Below are positions 21,672 through 30,651 of a stretch of 33,761 nucleotides of DNA, piece by piece. The notes beneath the pieces were generated by a model. The model was given only the letters and a program-made list of their open reading frames with translations. It did not search any database and was not told where the DNA came from. Position 1 is the first letter of the stretch. The number at the start of each line of letters is the position of its first letter. The translations under genes and the position numbers were made by a program. Location: contig JAHFHX010000011.1 in NCBI GenBank assembly GCA_023246655.1, forward strand, positions 1 through 33,761, read 5' to 3'. This DNA is from Candidatus Magasanikiibacteriota bacterium (GTDB lineage Bacteria; Patescibacteriota; Patescibacteriia; Magasanikbacterales; GWA2-37-8).

Positions 21672-23417
21672 TTATTTTTTCACGCTCACAATCACCTCGT
21701 CCTTCTCTTTGAGTCCTTCAAGAATCTCTACTTTGTTATCATCACCCTTAAGGCCAAGCTTTACTGGCACTTCTTGTTCAGTGCTATTGGAGAGCGTTTT
21801 GACGTACTTAGTTCCATTACTACGAGTTCGTACTATTCTGAGAGGAATAAATAATACATTCTGACGACTATCGGTTTTAATTTTTACATTGGCGGTCATA
21901 CCAGCCTTAAATGGCTGCTCCAGTGTGCTTGAGGCCACTGCCACATGTACTTGGTAGTACACTACATCCTGAATTTCAGTTGCTGCTTTATCAATTGCTG
22001 TAATTTGTCCCTGAAATTTTTTCTCATCCCCAAGGGCATCAACTGTAAATTCCACCTGCTTGTTGGTACTTACAAACAATTTAGCAACATCGGTTTCCGG
22101 AATATCAACTTTAATTTCAAAATGTGGCGACAACATTTCTAAAATGACATCAGCTGCTGATACTGCTTCCCCAACTTTTTTATTAATTTTAGTAATAACT
22201 CCATCAAATGGTGCTTGGATAACACCCTTATCCCGTGCCGCCACTGCCGAGGCCAAAGCCGCTCGGAGTGCAGCTACATCCACCTCACGCGGTGGATTGA
22301 CTTTGCTTTCAAACGTGGCTTCAGCCTGATTATAGGCCGCCTCTTTAATTTGCGTGCTGGTGAGCGCATTGGCTTTGGCTTGTTCCAAGTCTTGCAAGGC
22401 TTTTGTGTACGCAATTGAATAGGTAGAAAAACTATTTTGAGCGTCAGCGAGTGATTGTTTTTGAGTCAACACCGTATTATATTGCCCACTTATCGTACTG
22501 CGGGTAGTTTCAATAATAGTTTTTTTATCATTTAATGAACTGGGTGTTAGTGTTCCAATGGCTTGGGTTGCTTTAAGAACATCGGAAACTGATCCAAGCA
22601 GCGTGTTCATTTTAACGAGAGCATCTTCGGTCGAAACAAAGGCTATATCAATCTTGGCATGATCACTCGTTAATGTAAGAGGCAGAATAGCTTCACGGGC
22701 TTTTTGCCCTGCTTGGCGGGCGATTAAATAATCCCCATTAGCTACTGAGAGTTTGCTTGCATTTAAGGTTGATAGATAAGATTCAAACGAATCATTAGCA
22801 AAAATATTATCAATTCCTAAAATATTATCCGCCTGCGTCAAAGCGTCATCCAGTTTAACCAGTGTTCCCTGGAAAGTTGTTACTGCGTTTGCATAGGCTT
22901 GATTTACAATTTGGCTTTTATCACCACCTTCAGCTAATTTTAAATTATTCTTAGCAGTTTCAAGCGCTGCTTGAGCTACTTTTACCATACTGTTGGCATC
23001 AACTTTAGCTTGTTCCCACGAAGCCTTAGCCGAGAGTACCGCCGCGGCGTAATATTTTTTATCTTGTTCGCTTGGACCGATCAATTTTTGGTTGAGATTC
23101 GCCTTAGCTTGAGCTACAACTGCATCTAATTCACCCAAACGAATATTGCCAAGTAACGCCCCCGCTTTCACGGTATCGCCTTCTTTAATTAAAATTGACG
23201 CAATCGTTCCGGGCGCTTCAAAGCGCAGCGACACATTATTTGTCGATTCAATTTTTCCGGTGGCTTCCACTGTTTGGATAATATCACCGCGCTCTACCCG
23301 AACAGTCTCATACACCGGTGGCTGGTGATTTTTTTTATACTGACGATACCAAAAACCACTAGCAAGCACAACAATAATAAAAGGAATATATACTATTTTG
23401 CGTTTAAAAAAACTCAT
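21672..23417 (-). CDS. MacA/HlyD-like efflux adaptor (membrane fusion protein)
   Basis: The adaptor of the MacB-type transporter, 581 residues from the Met of MSFFKRKIVYI at 23417. A longer reading to 23645 only overlaps the end of the CCA-adding gene in another frame and is rejected. One membrane helix (about 8-24) anchors it. The first lipoyl half contains ETVRVERGDIIQTVEATGKIE and APGTIASILIKEGDTVKAG (about 40-88). Next is an unusually long helical hairpin of roughly 300 residues rich in Ala, Lys and Gln. The second lipoyl half is IQAPFDGVITKINKKVGEAV, followed by beta-barrel and membrane-proximal domains ending in KEKDEVIVSV. Genes run adaptor, ATPase, permease, permease. It begins 4 bp after the CCA-adding gene. 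Confidence 0.9.
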   Translation of the reverse strand: MSFFKRKIVYIPFIIVVLASGFWYRQYKKNHQPPVYETVRVERGDIIQTVEATGKIESTNNVSLRFEAPGTIASILIKEGDTVKAGALLGNIRLGELDAVVAQAKANLNQKLIGPSEQDKKYYAAAVLSAKASWEQAKVDANSMVKVAQAALETAKNNLKLAEGGDKSQIVNQAYANAVTTFQGTLVKLDDALTQADNILGIDNIFANDSFESYLSTLNASKLSVANGDYLIARQAGQKAREAILPLTLTSDHAKIDIAFVSTEDALVKMNTLLGSVSDVLKATQAIGTLTPSSLNDKKTIIETTRSTISGQYNTVLTQKQSLADAQNSFSTYSIAYTKALQDLEQAKANALTSTQIKEAAYNQAEATFESKVNPPREVDVAALRAALASAVAARDKGVIQAPFDGVITKINKKVGEAVSAADVILEMLSPHFEIKVDIPETDVAKLFVSTNKQVEFTVDALGDEKKFQGQITAIDKAATEIQDVVYYQVHVAVASSTLEQPFKAGMTANVKIKTDSRQNVLFIPLRIVRTRSNGTKYVKTLSNSTEQEVPVKLGLKGDDNKVEILEGLKEKDEVIVSVKK

Positions 23418-23421
23418 ATAA

Positions 23422-24885
23422 TTAAAGATTAATTTTTTCCCAATCAGCTGCTTCTTTAATGTAAGAATCCTTAATACTTTCAAAATATGCCTTGGCTGCT
23501 TCGTAGTCATTGGGAATTGCACCGTCGAGAATTGCTTCCTCAATAGCTTCTTTAATTTTTCCGATGGTTGGTCCGGGTTTAAGTCCGCACGTTTGCATAA
23601 TCTCTTCGCCACGCACGGGTGATTGAAAAGCGCGCAATTTATCACGCTCTAAAACCTCAGTAATTTTTGCTCTTAAATGATCGTAATTGGTAAGGCGTTT
23701 TTCTTTTTTGTAAGGGTTCCCCGTGGTAATATCGCTGCGCCCTAAAATTAAAAGGTCTTCCAGCTCTTCCCCTAAAGTCACAACTAATCGCCGTACCGCT
23801 GAATCGGTAATTCCTTCATCCATGAGCGCAATCGGTTGCATATGCCAACGCACCAATTTAGCAATATAATCCGTGTGTTGTTTAGAAAGCTTCAATCGAC
23901 GCGCAATAGCATACACCATTTTTTTGCCCAAATGTTCATGGGCATGAAATGTCCAGCCAATTTTGGGCAGAAACTTTTTCGTTCCTGGTTTGCCAATATC
24001 ATGGAGAAGCCCCGCGAGGCGCAGTTCAACTTTGTTGGACTGTTCCGCAATATTATCCACCACTTTAAACGAATGGATAAGATTATTTTTATGCTGATGA
24101 CCAAAAATTTCTTCTACGCCATCCAGCTTAGCAACCTCAGGCAAAATAATATCCATGAGATGCGTCTGGAATAAAAGTGCTAAGCTAATTGATGGCATGG
24201 CTGTTTTTAGCATTCGAAATAATTCTTCCTGAATGCGTTCTGCCGAAATTATTTTGAGTCGCTCACGATTACGATAAATCGACTCCAGCGTGGTTGGTTC
24301 AATAGCAAAATTTAATTGCGCCGCAAACCGAATCGCCCGCAGCATCCGTAGCGGATCATCACTCAACGTTACATCTGGATTCAAGGGTGTACGGAGAATT
24401 TTATCTGCCAAATCTTTTTGGCCACCAAATGGATCAATGATCTTAGACCCTTTACGAAGGGGGGGAATAAGATGGGGTCGAACGCTATCTATTTGTACGG
24501 CCATCGCATTCACCGTAAAATCTCGCCGACTCAAATCCTGCTCCAGCGTTGCTTCAGTGACCATGGGTTTACGTGAATGTTCCCGGTAACTTTCGGTCCG
24601 GGCTCCGGCAAATTCCAGTATTATTTGTTCTTCACCTTCGCCAATAACATACCGTGCAGTATCAAAATCAGGAAATTCAATTAAACTTCCTACGTGCTTA
24701 ACCGTTACATCAAACACTTTGGCAAACGCAAGACCGCTCCCCTCCACCACAAAATCCACATCCTTCTTTTGTTCTCGCCCCAATAAAATATCGCGGACAT
24801 AGCCGCCCACGACGTAAGCCGCAACTTTTTCTTTTTTTGCAACAGCAGTAACTGTTTTAAAAATTTGTTCCAACATCAAGCCCAT
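23422..24885 (-). CDS. cca: CCA tRNA nucleotidyltransferase / poly(A) polymerase family, with HD domain
   Basis: Adds or repairs the 3' CCA of tRNAs; needed here because the tRNA-Gly and tRNA-Pro in this window do not encode CCA. The 487-residue protein shows the nucleotidyltransferase core VGGYVRDILLGR then KDVDFVVEG (Asp42, Asp44 as metal ligands). Further on are RRDFTVNAMAV near 135, DPFGGQKDLADKILRTP near 165, and DDPLRMLRAIRFAAQL near 190. The helical body contains ISAERIQEELFRML. An HD-type domain follows (LAGLLHDIGKPGTKKF near 290, FHAHEHLGKKM). The start may be Met4. Genes downstream are the MacA-like operon, 4 bp away. The family cannot always be split into CCA- and A-adding types by sequence. 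Confidence 0.93.
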   Translation of the reverse strand: MGLMLEQIFKTVTAVAKKEKVAAYVVGGYVRDILLGREQKKDVDFVVEGSGLAFAKVFDVTVKHVGSLIEFPDFDTARYVIGEGEEQIILEFAGARTESYREHSRKPMVTEATLEQDLSRRDFTVNAMAVQIDSVRPHLIPPLRKGSKIIDPFGGQKDLADKILRTPLNPDVTLSDDPLRMLRAIRFAAQLNFAIEPTTLESIYRNRERLKIISAERIQEELFRMLKTAMPSISLALLFQTHLMDIILPEVAKLDGVEEIFGHQHKNNLIHSFKVVDNIAEQSNKVELRLAGLLHDIGKPGTKKFLPKIGWTFHAHEHLGKKMVYAIARRLKLSKQHTDYIAKLVRWHMQPIALMDEGITDSAVRRLVVTLGEELEDLLILGRSDITTGNPYKKEKRLTNYDHLRAKITEVLERDKLRAFQSPVRGEEIMQTCGLKPGPTIGKIKEAIEEAILDGAIPNDYEAAKAYFESIKDSYIKEAADWEKINL

Positions 24886-24999
24886 ATTACAAATATCTAA
24901 ATCCTAATATCTAATTTCTAAAATAATACCAAAATCCAAATGTCCAACTTAGACATTGGATATTTTATTAGACATTAGGAATTGGACAATTAGAAATTC
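24886..24999. other. AT-rich spacer between pilT and cca
   Basis: Repetitive A/T-rich words (atatctaa, tccaa, gacatt). An imperfect hairpin, CCAAATGTC with GACATTGG near 24937-24960, is visible. There is no convincing promoter or T-tract and no gene. Confidence 0.4.
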
Positions 25000-26034
25000 T
25001 CAAACACGTTTCCTATTTCCCATTCTTCGCTCGGCCGTTTCTTCGTCAATTAACCCTTCCTTCACCAACTGCTTTAATGAATTTTCCATAGTGACCATGC
25101 CATCTTTGGCACCGGTTTGAATGGCGGATTTTATTTGACTAATAGCATTCTCCCGAATGAGATTAGCCACTCCTGAGGTATTAACAAGAATTTCCCGAGC
25201 AGGCACGCGACCGCCATGTTTTCCTGGCAATAATTGCTGGGCAATAACACCGCGCAAAACTGCTGAGAGTTGAATAAGAATTTGTTTTTGCTTGCTTCCC
25301 TCAAAAACATCCACAATGCGCTCTACTGCTTCGGCGGCGCTGGCGGTGTGGAGTGTGGAAAAAACCAAGTGGCCAGTTTCAGCGGCGGTGAGCACCGTAG
25401 CGATGGTTTCCGGATCACGCATTTCACCAACAAAGATAACGTTGGGATCCTGGCGCAGCACATACTTGAGCGCATTGGCAAATGATTTCGTATCGGTACC
25501 TACTTCGCGTTGCTCAATGAGGCTTTTCTTATCTTTAAATAAAAATTCAATTGGATCTTCAATGGTTATAATGTGTGCTTTACGATTCTTGTTAATTTCT
25601 TCAATCATGGAGGCAATGGTCGTCGATTTACCGCAACCGGTTGGCCCGGTCACCAAAACAAGTCCATCAAGGAGTTTAGTAAATTCACTGAGTATTGGTT
25701 CGAATCGCAAACTTTCTGGGGAAGGAATCTCCGCCGGAATAAGGCGAGCTGACAATCCGATGTTGTCTTGCTCTTGATGAAGATTGACGCGAAAACGTAC
25801 CGCATCAATTTCGTAACCAAAATCAAGTTCTTTTTCATCAGTATATTTTTTTGCCTGTTCCTTACTCAGAAGATTGAAAATTGCTACGGTAAGTTCTTTA
25901 TTAGACACTAGCTGCTTCTCAATTTCAATCAATTCTCCCGCGACGCGAAGCATGGGAATTTCACCACCAACTAAATGCAAATCGGAAGCGTGCTTTCTAA
26001 TAGCTTCTTTAAAATATGGTGTAATACTTAACAT
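25000..26034 (-). CDS. pilT: PilT-like type IV pilus retraction ATPase
   Basis: A 344-residue hexameric secretion ATPase of the PilT group, which disassembles type IV pili. An N-terminal PAS-like part (about 1-100) carries ASDLHLVGGEIPMLR. The Walker A GPTGCGKST is at 130-138, the Asp box IITIEDPIEF near 155, the Walker B VIFVGEMRDPET near 199, and the His box HLVFSTLHTASA near 222. The C-terminal part has LRGVIAQQLLPG. The usual AIRAGE-like retraction motif is replaced by VANLIREN. There are no pilin or assembly genes in the window, so its pilus partners must lie elsewhere. It is a monocistronic unit, followed by an AT-rich spacer before cca. Confidence 0.93.
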   Translation of the reverse strand: MLSITPYFKEAIRKHASDLHLVGGEIPMLRVAGELIEIEKQLVSNKELTVAIFNLLSKEQAKKYTDEKELDFGYEIDAVRFRVNLHQEQDNIGLSARLIPAEIPSPESLRFEPILSEFTKLLDGLVLVTGPTGCGKSTTIASMIEEINKNRKAHIITIEDPIEFLFKDKKSLIEQREVGTDTKSFANALKYVLRQDPNVIFVGEMRDPETIATVLTAAETGHLVFSTLHTASAAEAVERIVDVFEGSKQKQILIQLSAVLRGVIAQQLLPGKHGGRVPAREILVNTSGVANLIRENAISQIKSAIQTGAKDGMVTMENSLKQLVKEGLIDEETAERRMGNRKRV

Positions 26035-26078
26035 AACTCTAAATTAAGAGTGTTACGCCTTTAGTATACTATAAAATC

Positions 26079-26108
26079 TTGGACTTGAATAGTCTTAAAA
26101 AGTATGAT
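26079..26108 (+). promoter_or_regulatory. Candidate promoter for tRNA-Pro
   Basis: TTGGAC (26079-26084), an 18-bp spacer and TATGAT (26103-26108). The transcript would carry about 110 nt before the tRNA, with no ORF in between. Confidence 0.5.
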
Positions 26109-26223
26109 AACCTAGAGAAGTTCACCGGGCTGTAGCGAAGTTTCCACTCAAGGCAGATTAGCCTTTGGCTGAGGCTCATTCATTAAGTAGAATTCATGCT
26201 TAAAAAATCAATAATCTTCTGGT

Positions 26224-26297
26224 CGGGGTGTAGTTCAGTTGGCTAGAACGCATGCATGGGGTGCATGAGGTCGCAGGTTCAAGTCCTGTCACCCCGA
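26224..26297 (+). tRNA. tRNA-Pro (anticodon GGG)
   Basis: Complete cloverleaf: acceptor CGGGGTG/CACCCCG, D-arm GTTC..GAAC, anticodon stem CATGC/GCATG with loop ATGGGGT giving GGG, T-arm GCAGG/CCTGT with loop TTCAAGT, and discriminator A. C1 at the 5' end is typical of bacterial tRNA-Pro. No CCA is encoded. Confidence 0.95.
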
Positions 26298-26321
26298 CTG
26301 GCGGATTATTAAATAGAATAA

Positions 26322-26347
26322 AAAGAGAAGGTTCTGTACCTTCTTTT
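26322..26347. terminator. Bidirectional terminator between tRNA-Pro and the polysaccharide operon
   Basis: The stem AGAAGGT/ACCTTCT (26324-26330 with 26336-26342) has loop TCTGT. On the plus strand a T6 tail follows; on the minus strand it is followed by CTTTTTATT. It separates converging transcripts. Confidence 0.75.
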
Positions 26348-26367
26348 TTGCTACTTATGGCTTCATT

Positions 26368-27561
26368 TTAATTATTCAGTAATTTTATGAGCCGTCGCTT
26401 AAATCGCCATTCATTAATTCGACTTGAACCAATCACCGTAAGACCAGCTACAATTGACTCAGTTGATCCGATCGCTGCTAAGACCCAACCATTGTGCATA
26501 AGATGTAAGAATGATCCCAGAATACCCATGAGTGGCGCCATCGCGGCACCTAAAAATAATCCTAACCGAGCAGGATTAGTAAAATCTTGAAGTAAGGCTG
26601 CTTTGGTAACTTTCCATGAAGTATCAATATTAGTTTCTTTTTGTTCCAGAATTAAGCGGCGTAAATTCTTTCGATACATAAACAACGACTGAACGGCCGT
26701 TGTTAAAGACAAAGCTACCGCTGAGATTCCAAATACGATGCCTCCCCATATAATATGCCCATCTTCAAGCAAACTCTCCACCGAAAAAGCACCCCAGGTA
26801 GCTAAGGCAAATACAGGAATAAGAATGCGCGAACGTTTAATAAGTTCACGCCAACTAAAGCCGGAGCCTCTTAAGGCCATAAGCTCTGCTGACTCACCTA
26901 AAAGATCATCTGCTGAAGCGGCGAACACTTTGCCAATACCTGAAGCAAATTTTTCCAAAATATGGGCGATTGGGCCAACGATTAGAAGTGCTTTGATAAT
27001 TGATTGTGCGGTTTCAGTGCGCTCGTGAGCATTATCGGCAATGACTCTAAACACAGCATAGTCTACCTGGAGCGGATAAATTATTTCCGAGAGTTCCGTC
27101 ATCAAACGCTGTTCCTCAGGCAAAATCCCAATGTTCTCTTCATCAATCAGCACCAACCGCTTAAATCTAAGGCGATCCCGCACGATTGTTTCAATTGCTT
27201 CACTTAGGTTTTCTCCAGCCTCTCTGGCTCGCGCCTGATCGGCCTCCGTAACGACCGGATAATGCTTATTGCGCAAAAGCTTGGGGAGCCACGTAATAAT
27301 ATAATTGTGTTGGCTATGAGCACTCACCGTATGCACTGCTCGCAAAATATTTTCGGGAGTTTTAAGAATTGTGCGAACGCCAATTGCTTTACCATTCTTA
27401 AGAATTGTTCGGATGCGTTCTGTGTAATCAGGAAATTTTTTAAAAATATATTGGATTTCAATTGGGAGTTTTTGCACCCAATCACATTCTTCCGGAATAG
27501 AAATAACGTCAACACGATAGGTGCCAATTGGTGATTCTGGTTTGGATGACCGCTCAGACAT
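26368..27561 (-). CDS. Polytopic membrane protein of unknown function
   Basis: A 397-residue protein I do not recognise. Residues 1-185 are soluble and mostly helical, with an acidic N-terminus (SIPEECDWVQKLP, PDYTERIRTILKNG). Five hydrophobic segments follow: about 187-205, 246-265, 270-292, 332-353 and 357-379. The C-terminus is basic (RFKRRLIKLLNN). There are no obvious catalytic motifs. It lies 8 bp after the nucleotidyltransferase gene and is the last gene of the polysaccharide operon, ahead of a terminator, so it is co-transcribed with sugar-nucleotide and glycosyltransferase genes. A role in envelope assembly or transport is a guess from position only. It may equally be an unrelated passenger gene. 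Confidence 0.7.
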   Translation of the reverse strand: MSERSSKPESPIGTYRVDVISIPEECDWVQKLPIEIQYIFKKFPDYTERIRTILKNGKAIGVRTILKTPENILRAVHTVSAHSQHNYIITWLPKLLRNKHYPVVTEADQARAREAGENLSEAIETIVRDRLRFKRLVLIDEENIGILPEEQRLMTELSEIIYPLQVDYAVFRVIADNAHERTETAQSIIKALLIVGPIAHILEKFASGIGKVFAASADDLLGESAELMALRGSGFSWRELIKRSRILIPVFALATWGAFSVESLLEDGHIIWGGIVFGISAVALSLTTAVQSLFMYRKNLRRLILEQKETNIDTSWKVTKAALLQDFTNPARLGLFLGAAMAPLMGILGSFLHLMHNGWVLAAIGSTESIVAGLTVIGSSRINEWRFKRRLIKLLNN

Positions 27562-27569
27562 AGAAACAA

Positions 27570-28655
27570 TTAATGAGTAATATGCGTATGGTCGCCAACA
27601 ATAATCCGGTGCTTGGTCCGCGCCGGCTCTTGCTTCACTACTACACTCTCACCAATAAGGCTATCGGTAATATGAATAGGTGAATCAATTAAACAGTTAG
27701 AAAAAATAATTGAGTTGGTAATAGTGGCATGTTTAATAGTAGTGCCGTTCCCCACCGTGACGTACGGACCAATCGTGCAATGCTCCAGGGTACAATTGGG
27801 CCCAATAATTGCAGGGCCGTGGATAATAACATCCGGCGTCACGGTAGTGCCCACACCAAGCGCTACCCGGTCCGTAAGGGTGGCGCCAGAGGGAATATTA
27901 CTTTCCACAATAAATTCCGAGGCTGGTTTGGCATCAAGCAAAAAGGTGTTAGCCGATAATAAATCCGGCGCCAACCCGGTGTCGCGCCACCAACCAATTT
28001 CTTCATGCCCCACGCGATAGCCATGCTGTAATAAATAGGTATTAACCGCGGAAATTTCGTACTCGCCACGGGCGCTTTTATTTAAGTGGCGATAGGCTTC
28101 AAAAAAAACTTTTGGTCCATAGAGCATGATGCCGGTCATAATAAGGTTGCAGGGCGGTTGTGCCGGCTTTTCAATAATTTCCAAAAGCTTCCCAGCACTA
28201 TCAAAGCGCGGCACCCCGGAGCGCTCTGGGTCGGGTACGGGCGTAAACGCTAATCGGCAATGGTCACTCGAAGCATGAAAGGCGTCTACAAACGGCTGTA
28301 AACTCTGACTGATAACGTTATCTGATAAGTAAAATAAAAATGGATCATCGCCAATAAAACGTTCCGCGCACTTTACCACGTGTGCCACTCCCTGCGGTCC
28401 GCCCTCTTGCACGTAATAAGTAATTTTTACACCCCAGTGACCACCGTCGCCCACGTATTTCTGGAGTTGGTTTTCTTCTGGGTTCACGTTGATATAAATT
28501 TCTTCAATGCCAGCCTCCACCACCCGCTCAATGGCATGAAAAATCATGGGCTTGTTGGCCAAAGGAACCAAATGTTTGTTGATGGTGGAGGTAATCGGCC
28601 GCAGCCGCGTGGCTCGCCCGCCACCAGTGAGAATAGCTTTTTTAATTCGGGTCAT
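27570..28655 (-). CDS. Sugar-1-phosphate nucleotidyltransferase with C-terminal hexapeptide repeats (RmlA-like)
   Basis: Activates a sugar 1-phosphate to an NDP-sugar, most likely glucose 1-phosphate to dTDP-glucose. The 361-residue protein starts with AILTGGGRATRLRPIT (nucleotide-binding loop, 11-22) and KHLVPLANKPM. Asp112 in YLSDNV is the expected metal ligand, and GEYEISAVNTYLL follows near 190. A left-handed beta-helix of hexapeptide repeats (about 240-345: VALGVGTTVTPDVIIHGPAIIGPNCTLEH and onwards) makes this the long RmlA form known from archaea and some bacteria. Short RmlA lacks the helix, which may carry a second activity or aid oligomerisation. It lies 4 bp downstream of a GT2 gene and 8 bp upstream of the membrane protein. 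Confidence 0.85.
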   Translation of the reverse strand: MTRIKKAILTGGGRATRLRPITSTINKHLVPLANKPMIFHAIERVVEAGIEEIYINVNPEENQLQKYVGDGGHWGVKITYYVQEGGPQGVAHVVKCAERFIGDDPFLFYLSDNVISQSLQPFVDAFHASSDHCRLAFTPVPDPERSGVPRFDSAGKLLEIIEKPAQPPCNLIMTGIMLYGPKVFFEAYRHLNKSARGEYEISAVNTYLLQHGYRVGHEEIGWWRDTGLAPDLLSANTFLLDAKPASEFIVESNIPSGATLTDRVALGVGTTVTPDVIIHGPAIIGPNCTLEHCTIGPYVTVGNGTTIKHATITNSIIFSNCLIDSPIHITDSLIGESVVVKQEPARTKHRIIVGDHTHITH

Positions 28656-28659
28656 AGAA

Positions 28660-29751
28660 CTACCATAGTATAAGATGACGTATCACCCACCAATACGCCG
28701 CCATCAGCGGGTTACCGATGTAGCGAAGCAGGGGGCTGTTGATACTTTTTTCTTCAAAATGAACCTCGCTGACGGCGTTAGCTAAGAGTTTGCGGTCGCC
28801 GATGGTGCGTAGTTTTTGAATTTTATGCCGTTTGCCAAGCCACAATCTCCAGTGTTCCAAACGTAGCCAATATCTATAAGCATTTAGTTTGGCCGAGAGC
28901 CAGCCGCCTTGCCAAGCAAAGAGCAGCATACCAAGCTCAAGCGCAAGCGCAATGGGGACAAATAAAATGAGGGTCGGCCATTTAAAAAACATGAGCATGA
29001 CGCCAAAACGGTTGCGCTCAATGTAATAAAACTTTTCCGTATTGCGGCTAAAACTATATTTATGATAAAAAATAGAATCGCGCGCTACCACCACACGATA
29101 GCCAACGGATTTAAGCCGGAGCGAATACTCAATATCTTCATGATACAACCAAAAATCGGCATCCCACTCGCCATATTTTTTTAATAAATCCGCTCGCAGT
29201 AGCATGGCTGCCCCACTGGCATACCCTGTATCCGTGACTAATGCCATGGTGACCCTATCCTTTGGCTCGCGAAAATTGTTGCAATATCCAATCATCAAAT
29301 AATGGAGCGAGTTACCGGACGTATTAATAAGATTCGCCTCGGGATATAGAAGCATCAGTGATTGCGCGGCGCCAATTGTTCTGTCCTCTTCCATTGCCGC
29401 CACAATTGGCTCCAAGCAATTAGCAGCCATAAAACCGTCGTTATTGTGGAAATAGACATAATCAAAATCGTGTTCCAGTGCCCAGCGAATCCCCACATTA
29501 TTGCCACCGGCAAACCCCAAATTTTTCTCTTGCGGCAACAGCGTGACGTGTGGAATCTCGTTACCGGAGAGAGGCATTACCGTCTCAGTAATGAAACGAA
29601 TTGATGAACTATGCTCGGGATGCGGATTATCTACAATAATAAATTCTACCCGCTCCTTGGGGTAGGTCATTTTTTTCAATGCCGAAATTACATCATCAAT
29701 ATAGGGCTCGCAATGAAACGAAAGGTAGATGATGGCGATTTTAGGAAGCAT
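28660..29751 (-). CDS. GT2-family glycosyltransferase
   Basis: A 363-residue GT-A fold transferase of family 2, adding sugars from nucleotide donors to a polysaccharide or lipid-linked acceptor. IAIIYLSFHCEPYIDDVI begins the Rossmann-like domain. VEFIIVDNPHPEHSS, LGFAGGNNVGI near 88 and YFHNNDG near 113 (the DxD-type metal site) are as expected, and the acceptor-side ED motif occurs in WLYHEDIEYSLRLKSVGY near 225. The C-terminal third has a hydrophobic, membrane-associated stretch (LILFVPIALALELGMLLFAW, about 285-305) and basic flanks. It overlaps the next gene by 11 bp. The linkage formed is unknown. Confidence 0.88.
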   Translation of the reverse strand: MLPKIAIIYLSFHCEPYIDDVISALKKMTYPKERVEFIIVDNPHPEHSSSIRFITETVMPLSGNEIPHVTLLPQEKNLGFAGGNNVGIRWALEHDFDYVYFHNNDGFMAANCLEPIVAAMEEDRTIGAAQSLMLLYPEANLINTSGNSLHYLMIGYCNNFREPKDRVTMALVTDTGYASGAAMLLRADLLKKYGEWDADFWLYHEDIEYSLRLKSVGYRVVVARDSIFYHKYSFSRNTEKFYYIERNRFGVMLMFFKWPTLILFVPIALALELGMLLFAWQGGWLSAKLNAYRYWLRLEHWRLWLGKRHKIQKLRTIGDRKLLANAVSEVHFEEKSINSPLLRYIGNPLMAAYWWVIRHLILW

Positions 29752-30574
29752 GGGAGTAATATTTGTGGTTACCGCGCCACTTCCACATATATTTAAACCA
29801 GCTCATAAGATGAACACGGGCTAACTTATTTTTTAATAAAGCTTTAAAAATACCCGGAACTTTGGCTGATCCCCGACCATGTAAATGTTGCAATACTATA
29901 TCATGGACATAATAAACCGGCCAGCCTGCTTCCCACATGCGACGGCACCAATCACTATCTTCATAGTACATCCAAAAACGCTCGTCAAACACTCCTACTT
30001 GTTTCATTGCAATTCCCCTCACAAACATAGCTGACCCCATAATCCAATCCACGGGACGTGTTTCGTTATGGTTAAAATCTTTCATCAGCGCCGCCTCGTG
30101 GAGACGCTTGCCCCAACCCTTATTGCCAAAGTTACCACGACTCACCAATGGATGCGAGAGGGTGGGAAAACGATAACAAGAATATTGGAGAGATTCATCA
30201 GGATATAAAATCTTGGGGCCAATCATACCCACTTTTGGATGTCGCTCCATAAAATTAAACATTTTCTTCACGATATGCTCTCCGGGATAAAAATACGTAT
30301 CAGGGTTAAGTGGAAAATAATATCGTGCCTCAGCCGATTTTATACCAACGTTCTGTGCTTTGCCAAAGCCGCCGTTCTCCGACAATTGAATATATTTTAC
30401 CGACGGATATTTTTCTTGCAAAAGTTGCCTGGTGCCATCGTGGGAAGCATTATCCACTACCACAATATTGATATTGAGATCAGAATTTTTAATATCAGCA
30501 AACAAAGAAGCAAAGCACTTATCAATGTGCTCTTTCATTTTGTAATTGACGATAACGATATTAATATCGTACAT
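29741..30574 (-). CDS. GT2-family glycosyltransferase
   Basis: A 277-residue GT2 enzyme, started at the Met of MYDINIVIVNYKM (30574). A longer ORF to 30679 extends into the palindromic repeat copy C and is rejected. Motifs: INIVVVDNASHDGT near 37, NGGFGKAQNVGI near 70, the metal site LNPDTYFYPG near 90, MGSAMFVRG near 170, and FWMYYEDSDWCRRMWEAGW near 190. The C-terminal 50 residues are basic and aromatic (LHGRGSAKVPG, SWFKYMWKWRG), suiting a membrane-associated enzyme. It is co-transcribed with three other GT2 genes and overlaps the next one by 11 bp. Confidence 0.88.
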   Translation of the reverse strand: MYDINIVIVNYKMKEHIDKCFASLFADIKNSDLNINIVVVDNASHDGTRQLLQEKYPSVKYIQLSENGGFGKAQNVGIKSAEARYYFPLNPDTYFYPGEHIVKKMFNFMERHPKVGMIGPKILYPDESLQYSCYRFPTLSHPLVSRGNFGNKGWGKRLHEAALMKDFNHNETRPVDWIMGSAMFVRGIAMKQVGVFDERFWMYYEDSDWCRRMWEAGWPVYYVHDIVLQHLHGRGSAKVPGIFKALLKNKLARVHLMSWFKYMWKWRGNHKYYSHAS

Positions 30575-30597
30575 AATAGAGCTAATTCTGAAAACAA

Positions 30598-30650
30598 GGG
30601 GATTGCCACGTTGTTGTCCCGAGTACTCGGGACTCCTCCTCGCAATGACA
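30598..30650. repeat. Partial palindromic repeat element (copy C)
   Basis: On the minus strand it begins TGTCATTGCGAGGA (30650-30637), the same end as copies A and B. Then comes an 18-bp perfect palindrome GTCCCGAGTACTCGGGAC (30616-30633), ending in GTGGCAATCCCC. Only one terminal arm is present, so it is a half-element. It fills the gap between two GT2 genes and starts 1 bp after the stop codon of the upstream one. Confidence 0.75.
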
Positions 30651-30651
30651 C

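Noticed and set aside
23418..23645. Extended N-terminus of the MacA-like adaptor
   Set aside because: The extra 76 residues overlap the CCA-adding gene in another frame and precede the natural membrane-anchor start MSFFKRK.
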